A DNA stretch of 64,000 nt. Source: Salinivibrio kushneri. GTDB lineage: Bacteria > Pseudomonadota > Gammaproteobacteria > Enterobacterales > Vibrionaceae. Below, piece by piece: positions 31,160 to 41,259 of the stretch. Under the pieces are notes generated by a model. It worked only from the letters and a program-made list of their open reading frames with translations, was not told the origin of the DNA and ran no database searches. Both the position numbers and the translations under genes were made by a program. The DNA is taken from contig NZ_CP114588.1 in assembly GCF_027286325.1 (NCBI RefSeq), forward strand, positions 372,001 through 436,000. Reading direction: 5' to 3'. How positions within the stretch are numbered: position 1 is the first letter of the stretch; each line of letters opens with the position of its first letter.

Positions 31160-32842
31160 TTAGGCAAGCTGAATAACGCGGGTAAGCTCTTGGATGCTGG
31201 TGATCCCTTGGTTGAGTTTGGCAACCCCAGAGTCGGCCAATCGCCACATGCCTTCTTCGGTAGCCAGTTGGGTTAGCTCAATCGCGCTGGCATTTCGGTA
31301 AATGGCGCTGGCAACCTTTTCTGTTACGGGGAGCACTTCGTACACACCAGTACGCCCTTGATAGCCTTGATAGCACTGGTAACAGCCTTGAGAGTTAGCT
31401 TGGTACAGGGTGCTTGGGGTTAAGCTTGGGTAGAGGTTGGCTAAGTACTGAAGACGTGGGTCATCAGACGGGTGCGGCCGTTTACAAATCGGGCATAAAC
31501 AGCGTACCAAGCGCTGAGCCACCACCAAGGTCAGTGAACTGGCAAGATTGTAGGGCGCAATGCCCATATGGGCTAAACGGGTGATGCTTTCGGCCGCAGA
31601 ATTAGTATGCAGCGTCGATAATACTAGGTGACCGGTTTGCGCGGCCTTGATCCCGATTTCAGCGGTGTCGAGGTCGCGTATTTCTCCTACCATCACCACA
31701 TCGGGATCTTGGCGCAAAAAAGCGCGGAGTGCGGTGGCGAAATCTAAACCGATGTTAGGATTAACATTGACTTGATTGATGCCTTCTAGCTGGATCTCGA
31801 CCGGATCTTCGACGGTGGCAATATTGCGCTCAGGTTGATTGAGGTACCGTAGCCCACTATACAAAGAAACGGTTTTGCCACTTCCCGTCGGGCCGGTAAA
31901 TAAAACCATCCCTTGCGGCCTATCCAATGCGTCTTGATAGCGCTGGCGTTGCCACTCAGTTAAGCCTAAATCATGCAGCGTCAATTGCTGCTGACCATTA
32001 TCTAACAGACGAACGACTACTTTCTCACCCCAAATGGTTGGCAAGGTGGAGACGCGCATATCGACCGTATGATCGGCGGTGAGGGTCAGCTTAATGCGCC
32101 CGTCTTGTGGCAAACGTCGTTCGGCAATATTGAGTTGGGCTAAGATTTTGAGTCGGGTCGACAGCCGCCGCGAGACCCCCGCTGGAGGGTGAGCATAGGT
32201 GTGTAATAAACCGTCTTGGCGAAAGCGAATTCGATAGTGATGCTCAAAGGGCTCGAAGTGCACGTCGGAGGCTTTTTTGCGCACTGCATCCACCAAGATC
32301 TGTTGAATATAACGACTGATGGGCGCCTGATCGCTTTGTAACTCGACACTGTCTTCTTGTGGGCTATCGGTGACGGTTAGGGCCGCTAAGTCCTGATCAC
32401 TGATGGTCATGCCATCGCCCGTGCCATCGATATCTGCACCATATAAATGACGCAAAGCGGCATCCAAATCCGGCTGACTAAGCACCACTAACCGGACATT
32501 GAGCCCAGTAGAAAAGCGAAAGTCGGCGACCGCTTCTTGGTTATCTGGATCACTGACCCCCAGTAATAGCTCTTGGCCTTGCTGGGCAAGCGGCAACACT
32601 TGGTGACGCTGAATCAAATCGCGCCTATCTAGGGCATAACAGGTGTCTTTATACGGGTACTGATGGCTTTCCGAAAAAGGCAGGTGATGCTGACTCGCAA
32701 GGGTGTGGGCGAGCGCGGTGGGGTCAACCCCAGCATCGAGTATATGCGCAAGACTGAGCGAGGTATTGTCGCCAATGCCCAGCATATCGCGCTGGGCATC
32801 AGTCAATAAACCGGCTTGATACAACGGAGCGGTTGGGATCAT
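31160..32842 (-). CDS. pilB: Type IV pilus assembly ATPase PilB
   Basis: A 560-residue GspE/PilB-family extension motor. A MshEN-type N-terminal domain is followed by the ATPase with Walker A GPTGSGKT (317-324), the Asp box and GEIRDLDTAEIG. A tetracysteine zinc element (CLCPIC and, later, CYQCY) is present. The start at 32842, seven bases after the pilA stop, gives a normal length. A frame extending into pilA exists, but its extra 32 residues match nothing I recognise. Confidence 0.94.
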   Translation of the reverse strand: MIPTAPLYQAGLLTDAQRDMLGIGDNTSLSLAHILDAGVDPTALAHTLASQHHLPFSESHQYPYKDTCYALDRRDLIQRHQVLPLAQQGQELLLGVSDPDNQEAVADFRFSTGLNVRLVVLSQPDLDAALRHLYGADIDGTGDGMTISDQDLAALTVTDSPQEDSVELQSDQAPISRYIQQILVDAVRKKASDVHFEPFEHHYRIRFRQDGLLHTYAHPPAGVSRRLSTRLKILAQLNIAERRLPQDGRIKLTLTADHTVDMRVSTLPTIWGEKVVVRLLDNGQQQLTLHDLGLTEWQRQRYQDALDRPQGMVLFTGPTGSGKTVSLYSGLRYLNQPERNIATVEDPVEIQLEGINQVNVNPNIGLDFATALRAFLRQDPDVVMVGEIRDLDTAEIGIKAAQTGHLVLSTLHTNSAAESITRLAHMGIAPYNLASSLTLVVAQRLVRCLCPICKRPHPSDDPRLQYLANLYPSLTPSTLYQANSQGCYQCYQGYQGRTGVYEVLPVTEKVASAIYRNASAIELTQLATEEGMWRLADSGVAKLNQGITSIQELTRVIQLA

Positions 32843-32849
32843 TGTCTGC

Positions 32850-33299
32850 TTATGCTTTTTTACATCCTTTAATCTCACCATCTTCGAAAGTTTCTTTCGT
32901 TGTGTATTTACATACCCAAGCAAAGTCGTTTTTCTCAAAGGTAATTATTGTCCCGTCAATAGAGCTATTTCCATTAAACGTGACTTTCAGCTCAGTCCCT
33001 TTGGCATTTTCGCCTTCTCCACCTTCTTCACTAGCACCTGAGACGGTGACTGTTGCTAGCTCTCCGAGATTCGTAGCGTCACCTAATTTTTCTCCAAATT
33101 TACTCGCTGTCGAGCCACTATTTTCATCCAAATAAAGATCTAACCGTGTAAGAAGAGCACGGCCTGATGCTAACCCTGAGTTAAATTCAGCAATTTTTTG
33201 TTTATTGACATAAGCGGGGACGGCGATGGCAGACAGGGCTGCGATAATGCCGACGACGATCAGTAACTCAATCAAGCTAAACCCTTGTTGCTTTTTCAT
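32850..33299 (-). CDS. pilA: Type IV major pilin PilA
   Basis: A 149-residue type IVa pilin. The short leader MKKQQG is cut before Phe7, and Glu11 is the conserved +5 glutamate; the hydrophobic alpha-1 helix FSLIELLIVVGIIAALSAIA follows in the usual place. The C-terminal disulfide loop is Cys130-Cys146. The middle (about 60-110) is rich in Gly, Ser, Thr and acidic residues and looks more AT-rich than its neighbours, as expected of a variable pilin. GAGGAG precedes the ATG. Its position ahead of pilBCD, near nadC, matches PilA of vibrios. Confidence 0.93.
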   Translation of the reverse strand: MKKQQGFSLIELLIVVGIIAALSAIAVPAYVNKQKIAEFNSGLASGRALLTRLDLYLDENSGSTASKFGEKLGDATNLGELATVTVSGASEEGGEGENAKGTELKVTFNGNSSIDGTIITFEKNDFAWVCKYTTKETFEDGEIKGCKKA

Positions 33300-33493
33300 C
33301 CTATTTCTCTCCTCTCAATGATGGTCGGCCGCCAACGCGGTGGCCGCGAGTGCAGCGACTTTACGCTTGTGAGCGCGGCGCGAAAAAGAGGGGAGAGATG
33401 AGTTTGAGACTGAAGGGTAAAAGCTGGATGTAACAGTATTTTTTTCTAATGTAGTGTTCGACTCACCACAAATTTTTTGCCACAAAAGAGCGA

Positions 33494-33520
33494 TAAAAAG
33501 GCCGCCCATCGCGGGCGGCC
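33494..33520 (-). terminator. Intrinsic terminator after nadC
   Basis: On the minus strand GGCCGCCC, the loop GCGAT and GGGCGGCC are followed by a T run (33494-33499). It separates nadC from pilA, which is read in the same direction. Confidence 0.85.
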
Positions 33521-33546
33521 TGGTCGAATCTGAGTGAGCGTACGTG

Positions 33547-34455
<909 letters not shown>

Positions 34456-34611
34456 TTACCGCGGTCATCAAAAAGTGGTCGAATGATAACGCTGGTGATA
34501 ACGAAATGCAGCTTTTCTCTCTCGTTTCCTCACATTCGTCTATTTTTTTAATCATATTCTGTCTTTTAAATTGTCTACACTTTAGGCAGAAACAGTCAAA
34601 GAGGTGATGCC

Positions 34612-35607
34612 ATGAAGCGAGGGTTAGCGCTGGTGGCCATGATAGCGATTGCGTTGATTGGTTTTCGTGCTTGGCAGCAACTAAGGCCACCGGTGTCCGA
34701 GCCATTATCGTCACTGACCATTGCGGTCTCGCTCACTCCCTTATCGGCACCGATTATTGTGGCTAAGGAGCAAGGTTTGTTTAAAAAGCAGGGTATCGAT
34801 ATGACCCTTAAGCCGGTTCATGGGGGCGTAAAGAGTTTTCAAACCTTAATGTCAGGGGAAGTGGATTTAGCCACTACCTCGGAGACGGTGGTGATGTTTA
34901 ACAGTTTTGAGCGCGATGACTTTAATGTGCTAACCAGCTTTGTCGAATCAGATAACGACGTAAAACTCTGGTCTATTCGCCGTGAGATTAGCAGCTCGCT
35001 GGTGGACGCACTCGACAAGGCACGCGTGGGCATTGTTGCGTCGAGTGCCAGTGAATACTTCTTTGATTCTTTGCTGCAATTGCACGATATACCCAGAGCT
35101 CAGGTGGAAAAAGTCTACTATTCCCCTGAAACACTGCCCAAGGCGCTCCTCGATGAGGAAGTGGATGCGATAGCCATATGGGAGCCCTATGGCTATCAGC
35201 TACTCAAGCAGTCCAACCAGCCGGTGCAGTCGCTTGACAGTAAAGGCTTGCACAGCCTCTCTTTTCTACTGGTCAGCGATCGCTTACTCGTCAATAAGCA
35301 ACACCAGGACATGCAACGGGTTGTCAGTGCCCTAGACGACGCGGTGAGCTTTATTCATCAGCACCCAGAACGGGCTAAGGCACAGGTCTCCGCGTACCTT
35401 GACATGTCAGACGATAAACTCAGTTGGCTATGGCAAGATTACTTATTCCGCCTTTCATTGAATGACTCATTGTTACTGCGGTTAAAAAACCAAGCGCGAT
35501 GGGCGCAAGAGGCGGGTTTAGTGGAAGGGAACACTCCGTCATTCCGCCACATACTCAACCCAGGCCCCTTGGTTGAGGCCACGCAAAAAGTGAGTTTATT
35601 AGAATGA
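34612..35607 (+). CDS. NMT1/SsuA-type periplasmic substrate-binding protein, probably membrane-anchored
   Basis: A 331-residue protein of the SsuA/THI5/NMT1 substrate-binding family, whose members bind sulfonates, nitrate, pyrimidine precursors and similar small ligands. The family start is visible as LTIAVSLTPLSAPIIVAKEQGLFKKQG, here beginning near residue 35 (LTIAVSLTPL then IIVAKEQGLF). LMSGEVDLATTSE and VDAIAIWEPYGYQLL follow. The N-terminal hydrophobic helix (about 5-20) lacks both a lipobox cysteine and a clear signal peptidase site, so the protein may stay tethered to the inner membrane. No ABC permease or ATPase gene is adjacent. Its last four bases overlap the start of a diguanylate cyclase gene, which suggests it feeds ligand information to that enzyme instead of to a transporter. 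The ligand is unknown. Confidence 0.8.
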   Translation: MKRGLALVAMIAIALIGFRAWQQLRPPVSEPLSSLTIAVSLTPLSAPIIVAKEQGLFKKQGIDMTLKPVHGGVKSFQTLMSGEVDLATTSETVVMFNSFERDDFNVLTSFVESDNDVKLWSIRREISSSLVDALDKARVGIVASSASEYFFDSLLQLHDIPRAQVEKVYYSPETLPKALLDEEVDAIAIWEPYGYQLLKQSNQPVQSLDSKGLHSLSFLLVSDRLLVNKQHQDMQRVVSALDDAVSFIHQHPERAKAQVSAYLDMSDDKLSWLWQDYLFRLSLNDSLLLRLKNQARWAQEAGLVEGNTPSFRHILNPGPLVEATQKVSLLE

Positions 35608-36908
35608 GGATTGGTCAGCAGCTCAGTATTGTTGTCTATGCCTGTACGGCGCTTACTTTTGTTACGCTGTTAATTACGGTGGAGCTTTTTTACAAGCAAA
35701 ATCAAATCCAAGCACGGTTAGACAGTATTGTGGCGGTACACTCGCAGATTGATAGCTTGCGAGGCCGTTTATGGTTATATCGTCAATACCCCAGCACACA
35801 AACGCGCCAAGATGTACATCAGTCCACCAACGCATTGCGGGCGCAACTAAACAGTGATAAAGAGGCGTTACCGCCGCAGTCCGCGCAGTCGATTCGACTC
35901 GCGGCAAACAGCATTGACCGCTTATTGGGGATTACCGCTGATCAGCTAGATGGTAACCCCTCTGTGGATGACAGGCGTTTGATGCTGTTTTCGCGTTTTA
36001 ATGTGCTGCTGCAGGCGATGAGTGAAACCGCTTTTTCGGTGCGTCAGCAAGTTATGCACCAGTCGGGGCAGCAACAGAAAACCCTACTGGTGGTACATGG
36101 TGGCGTACTGGTGGTGTTAGCCTTGTTGGTAACCATGTTTGTGACCAGCTTACGGCGGCGGCTAACGCACCGTCTAAAAGCATTGCATTCAACGATTACG
36201 CAAATCAAACAAGGTGACTTGACCACGGAATTAACCTTGACTGATAAAGATGAGCTGACTGAATTGGCTGATCATGTCAATGACATGAAACGTGCGCTGA
36301 GCCATACCATGGTGGACAAGAAACAGCTGAGCGAAGAAGTCGCACGGCAAACCCAACAGCTTCGCGAACAGCAGCATCAGCTTAAATTCCTTGCTGAACA
36401 CGATGAGCTGACCGGTTTGTTCAACCGACGCGCGTTCGAATCGCATGTAGATGTGGCGTTGATGCGTGCTAACCGCGCGCAAACTAATGCCGCTTTACTG
36501 TTCATTGATTTGAACAACTTTAAGCAAGTGAATGACACCTATGGGCATGGCGTCGGTGATGAGTTGCTCAAGGTGGTCAGTCAGCGCCTAAAACAGTCCG
36601 TGCGCCGGTCTGATTTGGTTGGCCGCTTGGGCGGTGATGAGTTCATTGTCTGGCTGGATTTATTAGCGGACAAATCGGCGTTGAATGAAGTGATCACACG
36701 TATCCAAGACGAAATGCATGCTCCGATACAAGTTGCAGATACCTCGTTGTCATTGGCCATTAGTATTGGTGTGAGTTGCTTCCCAACGGATGGGCTTGAG
36801 CTGCAGCAGATGATGAATCAAGCCGATGCCGCTATGTATTACGCCAAAACCCATCCGTCAGCGCGCTGTTGCTTGTATTCCAATCTTCCAGCTGACCAGA
36901 TAAAGTAG
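35604..36908 (+). CDS. Membrane HAMP-GGDEF diguanylate cyclase
   Basis: A 434-residue sensor enzyme. One transmembrane helix (about 8-30), a periplasmic helical region (about 31-160) and a second helix (about 162-183) precede a HAMP domain (about 184-237), a coiled coil and a GGDEF domain (about 266-425). The active-site motif GGDEF is intact at 343-347, and an inhibitory-site RxxD lies at 334-337 with the normal five-residue spacing. It should therefore make c-di-GMP from two GTP with product inhibition. No EAL domain is present. It overlaps the substrate-binding protein gene by ATGA, so the two are translationally coupled. The function of the pair is inferred. Confidence 0.9.
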   Translation: MRIGQQLSIVVYACTALTFVTLLITVELFYKQNQIQARLDSIVAVHSQIDSLRGRLWLYRQYPSTQTRQDVHQSTNALRAQLNSDKEALPPQSAQSIRLAANSIDRLLGITADQLDGNPSVDDRRLMLFSRFNVLLQAMSETAFSVRQQVMHQSGQQQKTLLVVHGGVLVVLALLVTMFVTSLRRRLTHRLKALHSTITQIKQGDLTTELTLTDKDELTELADHVNDMKRALSHTMVDKKQLSEEVARQTQQLREQQHQLKFLAEHDELTGLFNRRAFESHVDVALMRANRAQTNAALLFIDLNNFKQVNDTYGHGVGDELLKVVSQRLKQSVRRSDLVGRLGGDEFIVWLDLLADKSALNEVITRIQDEMHAPIQVADTSLSLAISIGVSCFPTDGLELQQMMNQADAAMYYAKTHPSARCCLYSNLPADQIK

Positions 36909-36932
36909 CGATTTTGCTCAAGCGGATCGGGT

Positions 36933-37481
36933 ATGTCTTTTTCACAGATTGACAATCATTGGTTGGTAGGCGCGCGCGCTTGCCTGTCTCCTCATCATAA
37001 CCAACGTCCGGATAGTAACGATATCTCCTTGCTGGTGATCCACAACATCAGCCTGCCGCCCGGTCAGTTTGATGGCCCCTATATTGAGCAGTTTTTTCAA
37101 GGGCACCTCGATCCGGCTGAACACCCTTATTTTGCCGAGATCGCATCGCTTCGCGTCTCTGCCCACCTACTGATCCGACGAGATGGAAGTGTGATCCAGT
37201 TTGTACCATTCAGTGCGCGTGCATGGCATGCTGGCGCTTCGTGTTTTGACGGTCGGCAGCAATGTAACGATTTTTCTATCGGTATTGAGCTAGAGGGCAC
37301 AGACACACATCCATACACCGAACAGCAGTACCAATCGTTAGCGGCGATCACGCAGACGCTGATGCAGTACTACCCAGCCATTACCCGTGATCGAATCACA
37401 GGACACCAACATATTGCCCCAGGACGTAAAACGGATCCTGGCGCGGCGTTTGACTGGAAAAAGTTACACGCACTGATTTAA
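36933..37481 (+). CDS. ampD: 1,6-anhydro-N-acetylmuramyl-L-alanine amidase AmpD
   Basis: A 182-residue cytoplasmic amidase that cleaves anhydro-muropeptides during wall recycling; its loss derepresses AmpC in species that carry it. The zinc ligands are His37, His158 and Asp168, and the catalytic Glu119 and Lys166 are present at the spacing seen in E. coli AmpD. It starts 24 bp after the cyclase gene and may be co-transcribed with it. It is divergent from nadC, as expected, apart from the two-gene insertion. Confidence 0.95.
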   Translation: MSFSQIDNHWLVGARACLSPHHNQRPDSNDISLLVIHNISLPPGQFDGPYIEQFFQGHLDPAEHPYFAEIASLRVSAHLLIRRDGSVIQFVPFSARAWHAGASCFDGRQQCNDFSIGIELEGTDTHPYTEQQYQSLAAITQTLMQYYPAITRDRITGHQHIAPGRKTDPGAAFDWKKLHALI

Positions 37482-37505
37482 ATGCCTATGGCGTTGACCG
37501 ACACA

Positions 37506-37520
37506 AATGGTCTGACCAAT
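37506..37520. promoter_or_regulatory. PdhR-type operator, distal
   Basis: AATGGTCTGACCAAT carries the TGGT-N3-ACCA core known for PdhR with an imperfect outer repeat. It lies about 200 bp upstream of pdhR, just past ampD. Confidence 0.6.
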
Positions 37521-37638
37521 TTTGAGGGGCTGAGTATTCGTGGCTGTCAGGCTAAAAATACACAGGTTTCCATGATGTCAATCAAAGTTCAGGTGGACAG
37601 AATACCCGCTGTCTGGTAACTTTAGGGATCAATAAAGT

Positions 37639-37655
37639 AATTGGTCTTACCAATT
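37639..37655. promoter_or_regulatory. PdhR-type operator, proximal
   Basis: AATTGGTCTTACCAATT is a perfect 7-3-7 palindrome of the E. coli PdhR consensus (ATTGGT-N3-ACCAAT). It sits 63 bp before the pdhR start, where it could block transcription. Pyruvate would release PdhR. Confidence 0.85.
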
Positions 37656-37717
37656 TACAATCAGTCAGTTTCTGCAGCTAAGCACCATGCTCTGGGTGCA
37701 GATGGTCAATAAATACA

Positions 37718-38491
37718 ATGGCATATCAGCGAATTCGTCAACCTAAACTCTCGGATGTAATTGAAAAAGAACTCGAAGGCTTAATTCTGGAAGGGACCTT
37801 GTCTCCAGGCCAGAAGTTACCGCCTGAACGAGAGTTAGCGACGCAATTTGATGTGTCTCGCCCGTCAGTGCGCGAAGCGATTCAACGGCTTGAAGTGAAA
37901 AAGCTACTGACGCGCAAGCAAGGTGGCGGCACCTTTGTCAGTGAACGCCTTTGGCAACGCTTCTCTGAGCCACTGCTAGAGTTATTGGCGGACCATCCAG
38001 AAACCCAACTTGACTTACTGGAGTCACGACATGCCCTAGAGGGCATTTCTTCGTATTTTGCCGCACTACGGGGCACAGAAGAGGATTTTTCTCGTATAGA
38101 AGACTGTCATGATGCCATTCGTCAAGCGCAGAAAAACGGGGACTTAGAGGCAGAAGCATCGGCTGTGATGCAGTATCTCGTTGCCGTAACGGAAGCGGCG
38201 CATAATGTGGTGTTACTTCATATTATGCGTAGTCTCGCGCCGTTACTGGAACAGAATATTTTGCAAAATTTTGAGCTACTTTATCGCCGTCAAGAGACGG
38301 TGGAAAACGTCAGCCGACACCGAGCTGAGATAGTGGATGCGATTACCGCTGGTGAACCAGAAAAAGCCAGACAAGCGTCGCATGCACACTTGGCTTACAT
38401 TGAGGAAACTCTGTTGGATCTTGGTCGAGAAGAAAGCCGTCGCGAACGGTCTCTACGTCGAATTCAACAACGCAAGGACGAGTTGGAGTAG
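37718..38491 (+). CDS. pdhR: Pyruvate-responsive GntR-family repressor PdhR
   Basis: A 257-residue GntR/FadR-type regulator. The winged helix domain (about 8-75) has [22 protein letters not shown]-type sequence, seen as [11 protein letters not shown] and [13 protein letters not shown], and the C-terminal FadR-like helical domain binds pyruvate. It represses its own pdhR-aceEF-lpd operon and related respiration genes. It is the first gene of that operon, behind two matching palindromes. Confidence 0.95.
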   Translation: MAYQRIRQPKLSDVIEKELEGLILEGTLSPGQKLPPERELATQFDVSRPSVREAIQRLEVKKLLTRKQGGGTFVSERLWQRFSEPLLELLADHPETQLDLLESRHALEGISSYFAALRGTEEDFSRIEDCHDAIRQAQKNGDLEAEASAVMQYLVAVTEAAHNVVLLHIMRSLAPLLEQNILQNFELLYRRQETVENVSRHRAEIVDAITAGEPEKARQASHAHLAYIEETLLDLGREESRRERSLRRIQQRKDELE

Positions 38492-38580
38492 CCTTATTCG
38501 CATCTATAGAAACGCGAAAGGCACTGCAGCTGCGACAACGTTTGTTTTGTACGAGTCAATCAACGAAAGGATAGATCGCC

Positions 38581-41247
38581 ATGTCTGAAGTCATGAAACA
38601 TGACGTGGACGCACTTGAAACACAAGAGTGGTTGCAAGCTCTTGAGTCAGTCGTTCGTGAAGAAGGTGTAGAACGTGCCCAGTTCCTTCTGGAGCAAGTA
38701 TTAGGGCAAGCACGTTTAGACGGTGTTGACATGCCAACGGGCGTGACCACCAACTATGTAAATACCATTCCTGCTGATCAAGAACCTGCTTACCCAGGTG
38801 ATGTGAATCTGGAACGCCGTATCCGTTCTATCATTCGTTGGAACGCAATCATGATCGTGTTGCGTGCGTCCAAGAAAGATTTAGAGCTGGGTGGCCACAT
38901 GGCATCATTCCAGTCTTCGGCGGCATTTTATGAAACCTGCTTTAACCACTTCTTCCGTGCGCCTAACGAGAAAGACGGTGGCGACCTGGTGTATTATCAA
39001 GGTCATATTTCTCCAGGTATCTATGCGCGTGCCTTTGTTGAAGGCCGCTTGAGCGAAGAGCAGCTCGACAACTTCCGTCAGGAAGTTGATGGCAAAGGGG
39101 TGTCTTCATATCCACACCCGAAACTAATGCCTGAGTTCTGGCAGTTCCCAACCGTTTCTATGGGTCTGGGTCCCATCGCGTCTATCTATCAAGCGCGTTT
39201 CCTCAAATACCTCAACGGCCGTGGTCTAAAAGACACCTCTGAGCAGCGTGTTTACGCGTTCCTCGGTGACGGTGAGATGGATGAACCAGAGTCACGCGGT
39301 GCGCTATCATTCGCGGCGCGTGAAAAACTGGATAACCTTTGCTTTTTGATTAACTGTAACCTGCAGCGCCTTGATGGCCCTGTAATGGGTAACGGTAAAA
39401 TCGTTCAAGAGCTGGAAGGCCTCTTTAAAGGCGCTGGCTGGAACGTGATCAAAGTGGTTTGGGGTTCCGGCTGGGATAAACTGCTGGCCAAAGACACCTC
39501 GGGTAAATTACTGCAGTTGATGAATGAAACCATCGACGGTGATTACCAAACCTTCAAATCAAAAGATGGTGCCTACGTGCGTGAGCACTTCTTCGGCAAG
39601 TACCCAGAAACAGCCGCCTTGGTTGCGGATATGACTGACGAAGAAATCTTTGCGCTTAAGCGTGGTGGCCATGAGCCATCAAAACTGTTTGCGGCCTTTA
39701 AAGCGGCCCAAGAGTGCAACGATCGCCCAACCGTTATCCTAGCGAAAACCGTTAAAGGCTATGGCATGGGTGAAGCGGCAGAAGGCAAAAACATCGCGCA
39801 CCAAGTGAAGAAAATGGACATGACTCATGTTCACGCTATGCGCGACCGCCTTGGCCTGCAAGACTTGCTGTCTGATGAAGACGTACAAAACCTGACGTAC
39901 CTGAAGCTGGAAGAAGGCTCTGCCGAGCACGAATACCTGCATGCGCGCCGTAAAGCCCTGCACGGTTACACGCCGCAACGTCTGCCTAACTTTACTAAAG
40001 AGCTGACGCTGCCAAAACTGGACGACTTCTCCGCATTGCTGTCTGAGCAAAAGCGTGACATCTCGACCACCATGGCATTTGTGCGCTCTTTGAACGTACT
40101 GCTGAAAGACAAAAGCATTGGCAAAAACATTGTGCCTATCATTGCCGACGAAGCACGTACTTTCGGTATGGAAGGCCTGTTCCGTCAAGTAGGTATCTAC
40201 AACCCACACGGTCAGACTTACACCCCAGAAGATCGTGGCGTGGTGTCTTATTACAAAGAAGACCAAGGCGGCCAAGTACTGCAAGAAGGGATCAACGAGC
40301 TAGGCGCGATGTCATCGTGGGTAGCGGCAGCGACCTCTTACAGCACTAATGATCTGCCAATGATCCCATTCTACATCTACTACTCAATGTTCGGCTTCCA
40401 ACGTGTTGGCGACATGGCGTGGATGGCGGGTGACCAGCAAGCGCGTGGTTTCCTATTGGGTGCTACTGCCGGTCGTACTACCCTGAACGGTGAAGGCCTA
40501 CAACACGAAGACGGTCACAGCCATATTCTGGCGAGCACTGTACCTAACTGTGTTTCTTACGACCCAACCTTCGCGTACGAAGTGGCAGTGATCATGCAAG
40601 ACGGTATCCGTCGTATGTACGGTCCTGACCAAGAAAACATCTATTACTACCTGACGCTGATGAATGAAAACTATCATCAGCCAGCCATGCCTGAGGGCGC
40701 GGAAGAAGGTATCCGTAAAGGTATCTACAAACTAGAAACCTACACGGGCGACAAAGCGAAAGTTCAGTTAATGGGCTCTGGCACCATCATGACTGAAGTG
40801 CGCAAAGCGGCGAAACTGCTTAGCGATGAGTTCGGTGTGGCGTCTGACGTATACAGCGTGACTTCGTTCAATGAGCTGGCACGTGACGGTCAAGATGTCG
40901 ATCGCTTCAACATGCTAAACCCAGATGCAGAAAGCAAAGTGCCTTACATCCAAACCGTGATGGGCACAGAGCCAGCGATTGCTGCTACCGACTACATGAA
41001 GAACTACGCTGACCAAGTTCGTGCGTTTGTCCCTGCTGAATCTTATAAAGTGTTGGGTACAGACGGCTTTGGCCGCTCTGACAGCCGTGAAAACCTCCGT
41101 CGTCACTTCGAAGTGAACGCAGGTTATGTGGTTGTTGCGGCACTTAATGAGCTGGCTAAGCGTGGCGATGTTGATAAGAAACTGGTAGCTGACGCTATCA
41201 AGAAATTCGACATCGATACCAACAAAGTAAACCCGCTGTTCGCGTAA
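38581..41247 (+). CDS. aceE: Pyruvate dehydrogenase E1 component AceE
   Basis: An 888-residue homodimeric thiamine-diphosphate enzyme that decarboxylates pyruvate and acetylates the lipoyl groups of AceF. The TPP-binding GDGE motif begins at Gly229, followed by MDEPESRGAL and the NCNLQRLDGPV segment. Length matches the 887 residues of the E. coli enzyme. It follows pdhR by 89 bp and precedes aceF by 12 bp. Confidence 0.98.
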   Translation: MSEVMKHDVDALETQEWLQALESVVREEGVERAQFLLEQVLGQARLDGVDMPTGVTTNYVNTIPADQEPAYPGDVNLERRIRSIIRWNAIMIVLRASKKDLELGGHMASFQSSAAFYETCFNHFFRAPNEKDGGDLVYYQGHISPGIYARAFVEGRLSEEQLDNFRQEVDGKGVSSYPHPKLMPEFWQFPTVSMGLGPIASIYQARFLKYLNGRGLKDTSEQRVYAFLGDGEMDEPESRGALSFAAREKLDNLCFLINCNLQRLDGPVMGNGKIVQELEGLFKGAGWNVIKVVWGSGWDKLLAKDTSGKLLQLMNETIDGDYQTFKSKDGAYVREHFFGKYPETAALVADMTDEEIFALKRGGHEPSKLFAAFKAAQECNDRPTVILAKTVKGYGMGEAAEGKNIAHQVKKMDMTHVHAMRDRLGLQDLLSDEDVQNLTYLKLEEGSAEHEYLHARRKALHGYTPQRLPNFTKELTLPKLDDFSALLSEQKRDISTTMAFVRSLNVLLKDKSIGKNIVPIIADEARTFGMEGLFRQVGIYNPHGQTYTPEDRGVVSYYKEDQGGQVLQEGINELGAMSSWVAAATSYSTNDLPMIPFYIYYSMFGFQRVGDMAWMAGDQQARGFLLGATAGRTTLNGEGLQHEDGHSHILASTVPNCVSYDPTFAYEVAVIMQDGIRRMYGPDQENIYYYLTLMNENYHQPAMPEGAEEGIRKGIYKLETYTGDKAKVQLMGSGTIMTEVRKAAKLLSDEFGVASDVYSVTSFNELARDGQDVDRFNMLNPDAESKVPYIQTVMGTEPAIAATDYMKNYADQVRAFVPAESYKVLGTDGFGRSDSRENLRRHFEVNAGYVVVAALNELAKRGDVDKKLVADAIKKFDIDTNKVNPLFA

Positions 41248-41259
41248 GAGGCTGAAATA

